DNA from: Pollenia angustigena
Lineage: Eukaryota; Arthropoda; Insecta; Diptera; Polleniidae
Direction: 5' to 3'
Length of the DNA stretch: 64,000 bases
Assembly: GCA_930367215.1 (NCBI GenBank)
Contig: OV884058.1
Location: 194,698,208 to 194,762,207, forward strand
Part shown: piece by piece, positions 39,105-49,047 of the stretch
How the letters are laid out: each line of letters begins with the position of its first letter
How positions within the stretch are numbered: position 1 is the stretch's first letter
Notes under the pieces: generated by a model
The model's input: only the letters and a program-made list of their open reading frames with translations
Told to the model about the DNA's origin: nothing
Databases searched by the model: none
Program-made: the position numbers and the translations under genes

Positions 39105-40653
39105 TTAAATTTCTAACAAAATTTGTATTTTTTTAATTTGATGAATGATGCACTCTCCCAGGTAAAGTATGTTTATGCCAGCGTTAACATCGCTATTCCA
39201 ACAAGTACGGCAGTTTGGGCAATACTGGTACCTGTGTGGAGATTTCGATGTTGTATTTTCGCTGAAGCAATTGGCGCATAGCTTTGTTGTGCGAAACGCA
39301 TTCACTAGCAAAATGTCAATGCTGCAATTAGTTTTCTGTTGGGAGTTCTCACGTATCCCCTCATAGGTGAATTAGCTCCGATTTCTGATGAGCCAATACA
39401 AATTAGAGTTTTTTGCTTCATATCGGGAACTAGATTTTCAGCAACGGTATTTACAGTTTTTTCGACACAGATAAATTTTTGTAATTTTAACTTTGTTACC
39501 TTTCTTTGTGAATACAATGTTTGTTTTAAATGGAAAATTTCAAGTTGATATCTGGCGTATTCTATGTAATTTTCCGAATACGGGGAAAGCTGCGACTCTT
39601 CTTTAAAATTTTTGGTGTAATTTTTTAATTTTACATTTCTAGAATGAAATCCAGACATATGATGATAGGAAGTACTACTTAATTTTATCGGTTTGCCATT
39701 TCTAACGCCGCCATATATCAATCTTAGTCCAGGATCTAACCCTAACTTATTATCATAGGTAGTGCTTCTAATCTTAAGTAGATTACCGCTACAATCTGCT
39801 TCGTTTTTCCGTATTTTTTTCTTCTTTTTCGGCGTACTTTCAATTCGTTTATGTTTGTTCATCGAAAATGATACAGCGACGCCGTCCGTTTGTAAAGAAT
39901 ATTAAAATATTTGCGCCATTCTATTTCCCGGTCGAAATTAAGCCAGGAACCTTTGTACAACTTTAGGCCGCACAACAGTTGGTAGAAAGCAAAAGAATCG
40001 TACTATATGTGGTGTAATCCGTGCTTTAGAATCGGTATTAGCTAAAAATTCTTGAGATTCATTTTTTCATTGTGGCGCTGAAGATTGTACAATAAAGGAA
40101 TGTAACTCCAGAATAATTTACGATTCTGTATTTTATCTAATTTTTCGCCATCCCACCAAAGTTTGTCCCTCATTTGTTGTAGCAATTCTTCGTCTGGAAC
40201 TTCTGTACTTGTCGATTGAAATATATACGATAGAGTTCGGTACACCTTTTTTTTATCTTTCTCATCTCTGAAAAATCGACGCAATCTGCTGTAAGCGTGC
40301 ATCCATAGATTGTTGTGAATTATAACTTCATATTGGTTAGCAGCGGCAGTAAATAGATTCGAGCGGAAAGAGCTGTCGTACAGGGGTAAATTATTGCGTA
40401 ATTCTTCGTATTCAGAAACATATATAGATTTTTTCTTTTTCATTAGCGGGTAGTAGTACGATTGGAATTTTATAGGTTCAAAACTTCCAGTACTCCATTG
40501 CTTCATTAAAGAGAAATGGAGATAGCGTCTAACATCGAGCTGAATTTTCTCAAATATTGCTTCATTTTTGCAAGTGCTCCGGAGCGCTCTTTTAACAACA
40601 ACGGTTTCAGTTTCTTCTGCAGCAGGTAAGGATACAGCCTTACGCTTTGACAT
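39105..40653 (-). pseudogene. Fanzor (eukaryotic TnpB-like RNA-guided nuclease), broken
   Basis: The gene reads from ATG 40,653. Its N-terminal domain of 203 residues starts MSKRKAVSLPAAEETETV and contains VYRTLSYIFQST and WWDGEKLDKI. Stops lie at 40,042 and near 39,995. Then LQTDGVAVSFSMNKHK leads to RuvC-I LGLDPGLRLIYGG (Asp codon 39,734-39,736), RuvC-II IGSSEIGANSPMRGYVRTPN (Glu codon 39,383-39,385) and, after a frameshift at about 39,308, a zinc ribbon C-x2-C ... C-x2-C with RuvC-III NSDVNAGINI. TDG-x-x-V before D-x-G and the ribbon inside RuvC are Fanzor/TnpB signatures. All three catalytic acidic residues survive. Total about 510 codons with two stops and two frameshifts. In active relatives the enzyme cuts DNA guided by an omega/reRNA from the element end. 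Confidence 0.9.
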
Positions 40654-40690
40654 CTAGAGGACTACTAGGGAAAATGATAAGAATTTCCCG

Positions 40691-40698
40691 CTTTTATA
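40691..40698 (-). promoter_or_regulatory. TATA box of the Fanzor gene
   Basis: On the minus strand GGGTATAAAAGCGGG has TATAAAAG at 40,698-40,691, about 38 bp upstream of the ATG at 40,653, with an initiator-like TCATTTT at 40,677-40,671. It suggests that the element carries its own RNA polymerase II promoter. Confidence 0.6.
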
Positions 40699-41457
40699 CC
40701 CTTTTTCTGCACACGGCACTACGTTATATGTATATCGAAATAGTTAAAAAAAAGACAACGCCCAGTTCAAAGTCCAATTTACAGGTTGCAACAAGAATGT
40801 AATATCTTATTTAGTTATTATTTTTTATTGGGTCTGAAAGGGATAAGGACGCTCTTAGGGTGTATAAGCGCGACGTGCGAAGGGCTAAACGAGCTTCGTG
40901 GAAAAGTTGCTGCGATAATATAGAGAAGACAACCGAAACGGCAACGGAGAATGAACAGGGAGCAGCGCGGAAACGTTGGAGGTGCTCCTATTCCAACTGA
41001 TGAAACTTCTGTTATAGCAGATGGTGATAACGGAATTATCACCTATGAGGGGGTGGAATGGGCTATCGATTCGTTCGTCTTCACGGAATTATCCCGACGC
41101 AATTACAGCGGGGTAGACAACGGATAGTACCATGGCTGGTGGAAAATTTTAAAGGATTTCTGAGGATAAACTATGTGACTAAATCTTGGAGCATATCTAA
41201 GATTGAATTTCTGCCGAAATCGGGCAGGAGCAATCATATGTACCCAAAAGATGTTAGACCTATAAGTCGCACATCCTTCCTGCTGAACACGTTGGAGAGA
41301 ATTTTGGACTATAATGTCAAGGGTAACATGGGGCCGACCATTCTCTCTGTTAATCAACATGCTTACACGAAGGGTAAACCAACTGAGACGGCACTTCATT
41401 CAGTTGTCTCGCTGATTGAGAAGACCCTGAGCTATAAGGACTTCGCTATGGGTGTGT

Positions 41458-42271
41458 TCCCATTAACACGCACTAGTCGTGATTTTTTAGCCATTGTCTG
41501 TGTTATAGCTGTGATGTTAGAGAAAAAATACAGATTCATTTTTCAGTTGACTAATGTTCGAAGTTAATTGTGTCGTTTTATCTATATCAGCAACTGATTT
41601 AAAAATAAATCGAATGACTCAACACATCCCGTGATTCACTTGCACAAATAGCCAGTAGGGTTGCATTTAACAGATTGTTGGTCATTGTGTAGTCACATGG
41701 AAGTTTAGCATCGTACAGTGGACTTTCACTAACTGTAATATCCAATCTATTAGCTTAACGCATAATATTTTTTTTGATAAAATTATAAAATTCAAAGGCT
41801 TTTCGTGATCCACTGATCAATACAATTGCAATTAGAGTTTTCTTAAGAATCACTCGTACACATTCCAACTGACGTCGCTACCTTTACTAGCAATTCTTTC
41901 TTTGGCATTATGCACTTTTCTCAGCCAATAGTAAACTTCACGTCGACGAATCCATTTGTATAGGCGTGCATATTCGAACGCGTTGTCATCAAAATCACGT
42001 CTATGCATATACAATACAATGGCCTCGGTAACGCGAAACAAATTACCATCCATTTAAATTTCTTTATAGCAATCCATACAGACCAACAGCAACAACAAAC
42101 AATATCAGCATTAAGAAAGCAAAGAGTTAATCCCAGAGTGGTACACAAAATTATGGGAAACCATAGGTATGAATCGTTTACCAACAATGGAAGACTACGT
42201 TACAAAAAGATGTATAGAAGAAGAGACGATAAGGATGATGAGGTATTATAAAGAAGGAGGTTATGGATATT
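41458..42271 (-). pseudogene. Unit-2 copy of glycoprotein-like gene and small plus-strand gene
   Basis: Sequence equivalent to 27,497-28,325 of unit 1 follows a deletion junction. The minus-strand gene keeps MDGNLFRVTEAIVLYMH at 42,053 and KGSDVSWNVYE, but a deletion near 41,850 removes about 12 bp including the EYAEP part. The plus-strand C-terminal frame (ELIPEWYTKLWETIG, PTMEDY) persists to 42,271 with an upstream stop. The same functions and doubts apply as for unit 1. Confidence 0.45.
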
Positions 42272-42645
42272 AAAAAAATTAAAAAAGATCCTACTTAGTA
42301 TTCTTAAAAAATTTAAATACATATTATTAAAAATTGTGGTGCCTGTAAAATTTTTTAATTTTATAATATTAATCAATGTTTCATTGAATTTGTTTTTTGA
42401 CATAAAAAATATTTTTGGTTTTCAGTTAGTTAGTTTTAGAATTTTGATTTGAATTTTTTATTACATAAACTTTTTGATATTTTTTATAAAAAAGAAAATT
42501 GTTGGTTTTATTGTTATTTTACCAACAAAATAAATATTTATATATACAATATAAAAAAAATATTTTCCTATTCTACAAGAAGACTGTAGTTGCAGAGCGT
42601 GGGTGATTTTTAAGAAATTTTTAGATTCTGGTAGCAATTATATTC
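42272..42645. other. Spacer between units 2 and 3
   Basis: The first 60 bp match 28,326-28,385 and the last 110 bp match 37,448-37,558. The middle of about 200 bp (42,330-42,535) is absent from the unit 1/2 junction. AT-rich; no gene seen. Confidence 0.6.
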
Positions 42646-43526
42646 ATGCAGGGTAAAAGACAGCGGCCAGTTGATGAGTCTCCATCTGCCGCAAAACCTA
42701 AGGATACAAAGAAACCCAGGAAAAACCATGAGGAGGTCAGACCCTCGACATCGAAAGCTGCCACTGAACCTTTGCCAAAGGTTGCAAGAGTCAGTGAAGT
42801 GGCCAAACGTCCTCTGATCGTGGCACTTTAAGACATGAGCAACCCTTTTGGTCAAATGGCCACAGAGCGGTGGAAGATTGTAGAGTTGAAGATTTTCAAC
42901 GAAATCGTCGCCAAGATGGAAGCCGAACCTGGAAGACCGCTGCCCTCCTTAGATAAGGCTGGATGGCTCAACGGAGTTAAGCTCATGAGCTGTAAGAACG
43001 AAATGTCGCTGGAATGGCTCAAAGGAGTTATTAAGAAACTCAAGGGCCTGTGGTCGGATGCATAACTCAAGATTGTAGATCGATCGGATATTCCTGCTGT
43101 TCCGAAGGCGAAGGTGAATTTTCCGCGCATTGTAAAACCGGAATCGCTCTTCGTCTCCTACAAAATCAGAATCCGGACATTCCCACCAGAGAGTGGAGGA
43201 TTCTGCATGTACAAAAAGGCAACAAAGACGGGCAAAACTACATACTCCAGATTACAAAGGAGGCTGAAGACGTTTTGTATCCTCGGTATGGAAAAATGTT
43301 TTGGGGTGTGGGTAGTGTGTTTCTCCGATTGAAGAAACGACATCCACAAGAGTCTTATCATAACACATTAGAGGTCGATGAAGTGGAACGTGATCTGGCG
43401 GCTGCCACTGCGGCCACTTCTGGGCTGAGTTTGGGTGAGACGGCCAAGGAGGATGGAGCCGACCCCGAGCGGGTGATCTTAGTTGATGACGCTAAAGATC
43501 CTGCAAGTCAACCTCCAACACAGTAA
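42646..43526 (+). pseudogene. LOA/I-type ORF1, copy C
   Basis: Third ORF1 copy: MQGKRQRPVDESPSAAKPKD, an extra copy-specific TAA at 42,829, the shared TAA at 43,063 and a one-base deletion near 43,143 that shifts the frame. The DUF4780-like part (WRILHVQKGNKDGQNYILQI) is kept. ORF1 and ORF2 overlap at the 3' end. Confidence 0.85.
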
Positions 43527-44752
43527 GATGGCTTCGGTCGAACTCCTCCTCACGTTAGAGGAGGGTCGCTACGACGTAGCTCTAATCCAGAAACCGTGGA
43601 TCTCCACAGGAAATCGGGTATCTGGATTGAAGTCACGTAATTATAACACGTTCTTCTCAAAAGTGGTAGGTAGAATACGATCTGCAATACTTGTTAGGAA
43701 GAATTTTTGCTCATATATTCTCAATAATTACAGCACTGACGATCTCACAGTTGTGGCCTTGGAATATGGCAGAGATTGCTTGGTACTCCTTGCATCATCC
43801 TTTATGCCGCACGATAGGAATGAATTTGAATAGGGACCTAGGTCACTCGAGAACACTGGTTAGTTCAGGGGACATAGATTCTGCTATGGACACATTGGTA
43901 TCGGGCGTTACTAGATCCTATGAGAAGCCGTGACCCCCAACACGAGCTAGGCGTAGGTCAAGACCACCTTGGTGGAATGGTCAGCTGGACTATGGAAGAC
44001 GCGAGCTTCGTGAGCTACTCAAACTGGCGAAAATTGTCGACCGGTCTGAATGCTGGGGGGAATATAAGGACGCTCTTAGGGTGTATAAGCGCGACGTGCG
44101 AAGGGCTAAACGCGCTTCGTGGAAAAGTTGCTGCGATAATATAGAGAAGACAACCGAAACGGCAAGACTGCGGAGGATGCTAGTGGGCAGTCCGGTAATG
44201 CCAAGTACGGTTCTTGGGGAAAACGGAGAATGAACAGGGAGCAGCGCGGAAACGTTGGAGGTGCTCCTATTCCAACTGATGAAACTTCTGTTATAGCAGA
44301 TGGTGATAACGGAATTATCACCTATGAGTGGGTGGAATGGGCAATCGATTCGTTCGTCTTCACGGAATTATCCCGACGCAATTACAGCGGGGTAGACAAC
44401 GGATAGTACCATGGCTGGTGGAAAATTTTAAAGGATGTCTGAGGATAAACTATGTGCCTAAATCTTGGAGCATATCTAAGATTGAATTTCTGCCGAAATC
44501 GGGCAGGAGCAATCATATGTACCCAAAAGATTTTAGACCTATAAGTCTCACATCCTTCCTGCTGAACACGTTGGAGAGAATTTTGGACTATCATGTCAAG
44601 GGTAACATGGGGCCGACCATTCTCTCTGTTAATCAACATGCTTACACGAAGGGTAAACTAACTGAGACGGCACTTCATTCAGTTGTCTCGCTGATTGAGA
44701 AGACCCTGAGCTATAAGGACTTCGCTATGGGTGTGTTCCTGGACATCGCGGG
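43486..44752 (+). pseudogene. LOA/I-type ORF2 5' part, copy C
   Basis: It opens inside ORF1 with MTLKILQVNLQHSK and continues ALIQKPWISTGNRV (Lys for catalytic Glu) to the shared TAG at 43,831. RT N-terminal sequence follows in other frames to GVFLDIAG, cut at 44,752 by the 10-kb errantivirus-like element. The rest of the gene lies at 54,832-56,265. Confidence 0.88.
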
Positions 44753-45216
44753 AGTTACGACACCCACTATACCAACAACAACAACCACCACTGCATTATC
44801 ACCACCAAAACCACAAAGGGCAAAATGCTGATCAACAACATATTAGTCAACAATCAACCAAACATTACATTGTAATTCTAAGAATTCTTAAACCCACTTT
44901 AACTCACTCCACTTAAACGTTTTCCAATATCAATTACAACATAAGCATAGTAAACAATTTATTTTAGGGCAATTAATTTCTGTTTATTTAAATTCTTAAT
45001 AAATGTTTGTTATTTTAGGTCAACTAAATTTTGTTTATTAAAATTCTTAAGAATTATAGAATGTACTTTTAATATTTGCCAGTATTTCATTTTTCTTTGT
45101 TAAGCTAAGTTAATTTAAGATCAATATCAAAAATAAAATTCAGTTTTGTGTTTAATGATGAAAAGAACTAGTAGTGTTTTACTTTTTTAAACATTTGTAG
45201 TCCACTAATCATAACT
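44753..45216 (+). repeat. 5' LTR of element G2
   Basis: 464 bp, AGTTACGACACC ... CATAACT, with several AATAAA-type signals toward the 3' half (near 45,130). The matching 3' LTR is at 54,368. Confidence 0.93.
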
Positions 45217-45230
45217 GGCGCAGTCTGCAG
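45216..45230 (+). other. Primer binding site, tRNA-Ser type
   Basis: TGGCGCAGTCTGCAG starts on the last base of the LTR. TGGCGCAGTC matches the tRNA-Ser primer sites of 17.6/297-type elements; the same start occurs in the element at 61,260. Confidence 0.8.
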
Positions 45231-47187
45231 TTCAGCGAACGGTTTCGGGGGGTTTTTTTTTAAAAGAAAAAGTGTCCTTTTTGTTTGGCAAATAAAAGAA
45301 AAAAAAAGGAAAAACATACGTTGGAAAAGATAATATTAAAAACAAAAAAAAGAAAATTGTGAAAAAATTTGTGAAACTAAAGTGTTAAAAGAGGAAAAAG
45401 GATACAGGGAAAATATTCCTGCAAACAAAAGCAACCAAATTTAGAAAGAAAAGCAACATCCGGACCGTGGGTTTTGACCCTTGATTCGCTGGAACCCCAC
45501 TCCCAACAAACAACACGATCACCAGATCACCACACCATTTGGTTCAGCTTAATATTCCTTGGGTGCATGTAAGTGTTCTTGTGATGTTGTGAAATAAAAG
45601 AAAAAATAAAAGAAAAGAATTATGTATAAGATTTAAGAGAAGAAATGATAAAAGTGATTTAAATTAGGTTTTTATAATATTTAAGGAAAGAAATGATAAA
45701 AGTGATTTAAATTAGGAAGTGAAGTATCGAAGGTATATCGGTACAAATTTAACGGAAAATACATTTGTGTAAGAAAAACAAAATAAAAGTATCGAAGGCA
45801 TATTGATTTAGAAAAATATATATATAGAAAAACAAAATAAAAGTATCGAAGGTATATTGATACAGAAAAAAATATAATCAGTATTGTGGTTATTTGGTTG
45901 AACTATTTATGGGTTTTAATCCAAATTTTTATAATTAGGCTTAAGTTCATCAAATTTAATTTTCATTAAATTATTTTTATGAAGAAAGGAATTTTACAAA
46001 CACCAAAATTAATTAAAATTGTTATTGATAATCTTTCATTCTTGACGTGGCTGGGGCTCGAACCCCGGCCGGCAGGTTACCATGACATGTTTCGATCGCA
46101 ACCACTCGATCTCCTCAGATGGATTTGCCGTCTTACACTCGCAGCCATCGACGACCGCTGACGTCAATAGTCAAACATCAACCCTTAAACAAAATTGTAT
46201 TTTAACCTTTGGTAGATCGAAATTTGCTTTTCTGAATGATTATCCATTTTTAATTGATTTTACGTGTTTTTTTTTCTTTACTTCTGTTTTCTCGTACTTT
46301 TGTCAATAACAATTTTAATTAATTTTGGTGTTTGTAAAATTCTTTTCTTCATAAAAATAATTTAATGAAAATTAAATTTGATGAATTTAAGCCTAATTAT
46401 AAAAATTTGGATTAAAACCCATAAATAGTTCAACAAAATAACCACAATACTGATTATTGTCAAAGCTAAGGCACGAGCTCTATGTATTCAATTGTCCTTC
46501 AAGTTGTGCTGAAAAAAAGGTCAACAGAAAAAAGAACAGCAAAAATGATAAAACAAAACAAATGTACTTTCGACTTCAAGAAGAATTATTGACAAAAGTA
46601 CGAGAAAACAGAAGTAAAGGAAAAAAAACACGTAAAATCAATTAAAAATGGATAATCATTCAGAAAAGCAAATTTCGATCTACCAAAGGTTAAAATACAA
46701 TTTGGTTTAAGGATTGATGTTTGACTATTGACGTCAGCGGTCGTCGATGGCTGCGAGTGTAAGACGGCAAATCCATCTGAGGAGATCGAGTGGTTGCGAT
46801 CGAAACATGTCATGGTAACCTGCCGGCCGGGGTTCGAGCCCCAGCCACGTCAAGAATGAAAGATTATCAATAACAATTTTAATTAATTTTGGTGTTTGTA
46901 AAATTCCTTTCTTCATAAAAATAATTTAATGAAAATTAAATTTGATGAACTTAAGCCTAATTATAAAAATTTGGAAAAAAATATATATTTAAAAGTATCG
47001 AAGGCGTATTGATACAGGAAAATATATATAAGAAAAACAGAATAAAAGCGATTTTAATTAAAAAGGGGAAAATATCGAAGGTATATCGGTACGAATCTAT
47101 AAATTTAATATTCCTTCGCTACCTTTAAATACCAAATTGAAATAGAATTGACAGATATTTTTTTTTTTATTTTTTATTTTATTTTTT
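45231..47187 (+). repeat. Leader of element G2 with GTATCGAAGG repeats
   Basis: The leader contains a two-copy 55-bp repeat (GAAATGATAAAAGTGATTTAA, in part, at about 45,640 and 45,690) and at least five copies of a motif GTATCGAAGGTATATCGGTAC or close variants (near 45,725, 45,788, 45,842, 46,987 and 47,072). A fold-back insertion at about 45,883-46,976 splits the array. The position, between primer site and gag, is that of the gypsy insulator, but the motif is different. Confidence 0.75.
45883..46976. mobile_element. Fold-back insertion with tRNA-like Pol III boxes
   Basis: Core segments 46,030-46,305 and 46,600-46,860 are inverted copies of each other. Each is joined to AT-rich sequence (AACAATTTTAATTAATTTTG ... 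AAGCCTAATTATAAAAATTT) that is itself inverted around the first core. On the coding-like strand the core has GATCGAGTGGTTGCGATC (A-box-like) and GGTTCGAGCCCC (B box, 46,831-46,842; inverse at 46,053-46,064) followed by a CCAGCCACGTC arm. This suggests a tRNA-derived SINE duplicated head to head. The outer boundaries are approximate. Confidence 0.65.
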
Positions 47188-48412
47188 ATGCCGAATAATA
47201 AGGAGCCAAAGCAGAAACTCCGTGTCTTTCCTTACAATCTGAGGAAACTTGCTAGTTTGACATCTAACCCTGAAAACAATAATTCTACCTCCACTGAGAA
47301 GTCAGATATTAGTCTCACCAGTAACTCGACCATTTCCGACTTTAGTTCTTGTTCCATTTCTGGCACAATGTCAACGGAACAACCTGCACAAAACCAGGCG
47401 AATAATCAAATCGATATTTTCAATTCGTTGAGAATACCCGATGCGATTAAAGACTTGCCGAAATTCGACGGCAATCCCAAACTTCTTTATGAATTCCTCA
47501 ACAACGTTGAGGAAATCCTTCTTTATATACGGGGCACAGACAATACTCCTTATGGCCAAATTTTGCTCAGGGCCATACGGAATAAGGACAGGCCAATGAG
47601 GTCCTTAATATGTATGGAACCCCGCTTATTTGGGATGACATGAAAAACAACCTCATTCTACATTACTCCGACAAACGGACCGAAACGTCTCTAATAAGAG
47701 ACCTGCATACTGTTAACAATTTAACCGAACTATAGAATCTTTCTACGGAGAAATTATTGAACTCCAGTCCTCCCTTTGCAACAACATACTTATTCATGAA
47801 AAAGATACTGGCGTCATAAATGCAAAGAAGAGTCTTTACTCTGAGATGTGTCTAAATTCTTTCCTTGTTGGCCTTAATGAGCCACTAGGATCACGAGTAA
47901 GGGCAATGCAACCAGCTTCGCTTTCCACGGCACTATTCTGTTGCATAAAAGAGCAGAACATTTCCTATCAAAGAGTTCCAACAGCAAATAGGGGACATTA
48001 CTCCCAATACAGACCATATGATACCCGTTTTTACAAGGATCAGAGATATCAACCTCCAAAGAGACAACAACAACCCCAAAAGACTAACTATAATCATAAT
48101 TGGCAACGGAATCACGATCACAGGGATCAAAGATACCAACTTCCAAATAGGCAACATCAGCCCCAACAGACTAATCAAAATTTTAGGAACCAATACCCTA
48201 CAAACAATTCCAGGCACCAGAACACTCCACAAATAAAGGCGAGCCCAAGCCAGCAAACTCGTTTTGCTGGAAACCCAAATTTCAATTTCCATGAGACTAT
48301 CCCTTTAAACAATTACCAACAATTGGATAGATATATTGATAACGATCCAAATAACTTCAACACTGATCAAAATCGTCACCAAAGAGATAATTTTTTTATA
48401 ACGCCTGTTTAA
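47188..48412 (+). pseudogene. gag: Gag of element G2, frameshifted
   Basis: It starts at ATG 47,188 with a basic Ser/Thr/Asn-rich N-terminus, then the capsid-like motif LPKFDGNPKLLYEFLNNVEE and YGQILLRAIRNK. Frameshifts near 47,605 and 47,725 break it; collinear frames give IWDDMKNNLILHYSDKRTE and CLNSFLVGLNEPLGSRV. The C-terminus is Gln/Asn/Arg-rich with repeated RYQ-P-RQ-QPQ motifs and no zinc knuckle. Stop at 48,410. Confidence 0.85.
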
Positions 48413-49047
48413 ACAGACCAAGTACCTCGGGTAATAATAACCAACAATTGGACGAACATTACAATAATGTCCCGACCAACATTGAAGACGCCCAAAATTT
48501 TTTTACCACAGCCTCGAACAACCAACCGGTTACATAAGCCGAGAGACACATCCATCAAACTTACCCTACATAACTATACATCTACCTTCTAGAAAACCCC
48601 TTAAATTTCTTTTAGACACTGGGGCTTCTTCGTCTTTTATAAACCCCGAATACGTTTCACCTAAAGATCAAATTAAATGCGGACCGATCACGATTACGAC
48701 CGTTTTCAAAAGCTATTAAGTGGACAGACAAATAACATTACCAATATTTTCGGAATTTAATCAAACGGGATCACTCAAATTCCTTATTTTCAAGTTCCAT
48801 AATTTTTTGATGGCCTTTTGGGCATGGATACACTACTATTGCTCAACGCCAAAATTGACCTCGGAAATAGAACCCTATTACGCGAAATGCCACTAACAAT
48901 ATCAATTTCAAAACTAATCAATCTACTGGTATTCTGAATATACCGGCCAATTCAAAAATACTAGTAGAATTACCTATTAATAAACATAATGGCAATGTTT
49001 ACATAAATTCAATTGAATTAAAACCCAAGCTATTCGTTAGTCCAGGG
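48413..49047 (+). pseudogene. pol: Protease region of element G2
   Basis: After a degraded linker, LKFLLDTGASSSFINPEYVS at about 48,597 is the aspartic protease active site (DTGA). Several stops and frame changes follow up to the intact RT frame at 49,048 (for example after 48,716), so the protease is inactive as read. Confidence 0.75.

Larger units (their letters stand above)
38981..40842 (-). mobile_element. TIR element carrying a Fanzor gene
   Basis: A 1,862-bp insertion bounded by the perfect 15-bp TIR CCCTTTCAGACCCAA at both ends, with the 4-bp duplication ATAA (38,977-38,980 and 40,843-40,846). Copies A and C of the LOA element give the empty site (GAATATAAGGACG). The only gene is a Fanzor on the minus strand; no transposase frame is present. 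A 4-bp duplication and CCC terminus would fit a piggyBac-like or similar transposase acting in trans, but the class is not established. A relic with the same TIR lies at 20,205. Confidence 0.93.
38442..41457 (+). pseudogene. LOA/I-type ORF2, copy B, split by the Fanzor element
   Basis: The endonuclease part (DVALIQKPWIS, again Lys for the catalytic Glu) ends at the shared TAG at 38,745. Homology runs to 38,980, is interrupted by the 1,862-bp Fanzor element, and resumes at 40,847 with the next base. RT sequence (SISKIEFLPKSG, HAYTKGKPTETAL) continues to about 41,457, where it jumps to sequence corresponding to 27,497 of unit 1. The rest of RT, RNase H, the lipase gene and the MITE are therefore deleted in unit 2. 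Confidence 0.87.

Noticed and set aside
46025..46135. A tRNA gene on either strand
   Set aside because: A and B boxes are recognisable but no cloverleaf with a normal anticodon arm can be drawn; a SINE-type derivative fits better.
45979..46916. Twin 60-residue frames on opposite strands (MKKGILQTPKL)
   Set aside because: They are the two arms of the inverted repeat, not two genes; the sequence has tRNA-like features instead.
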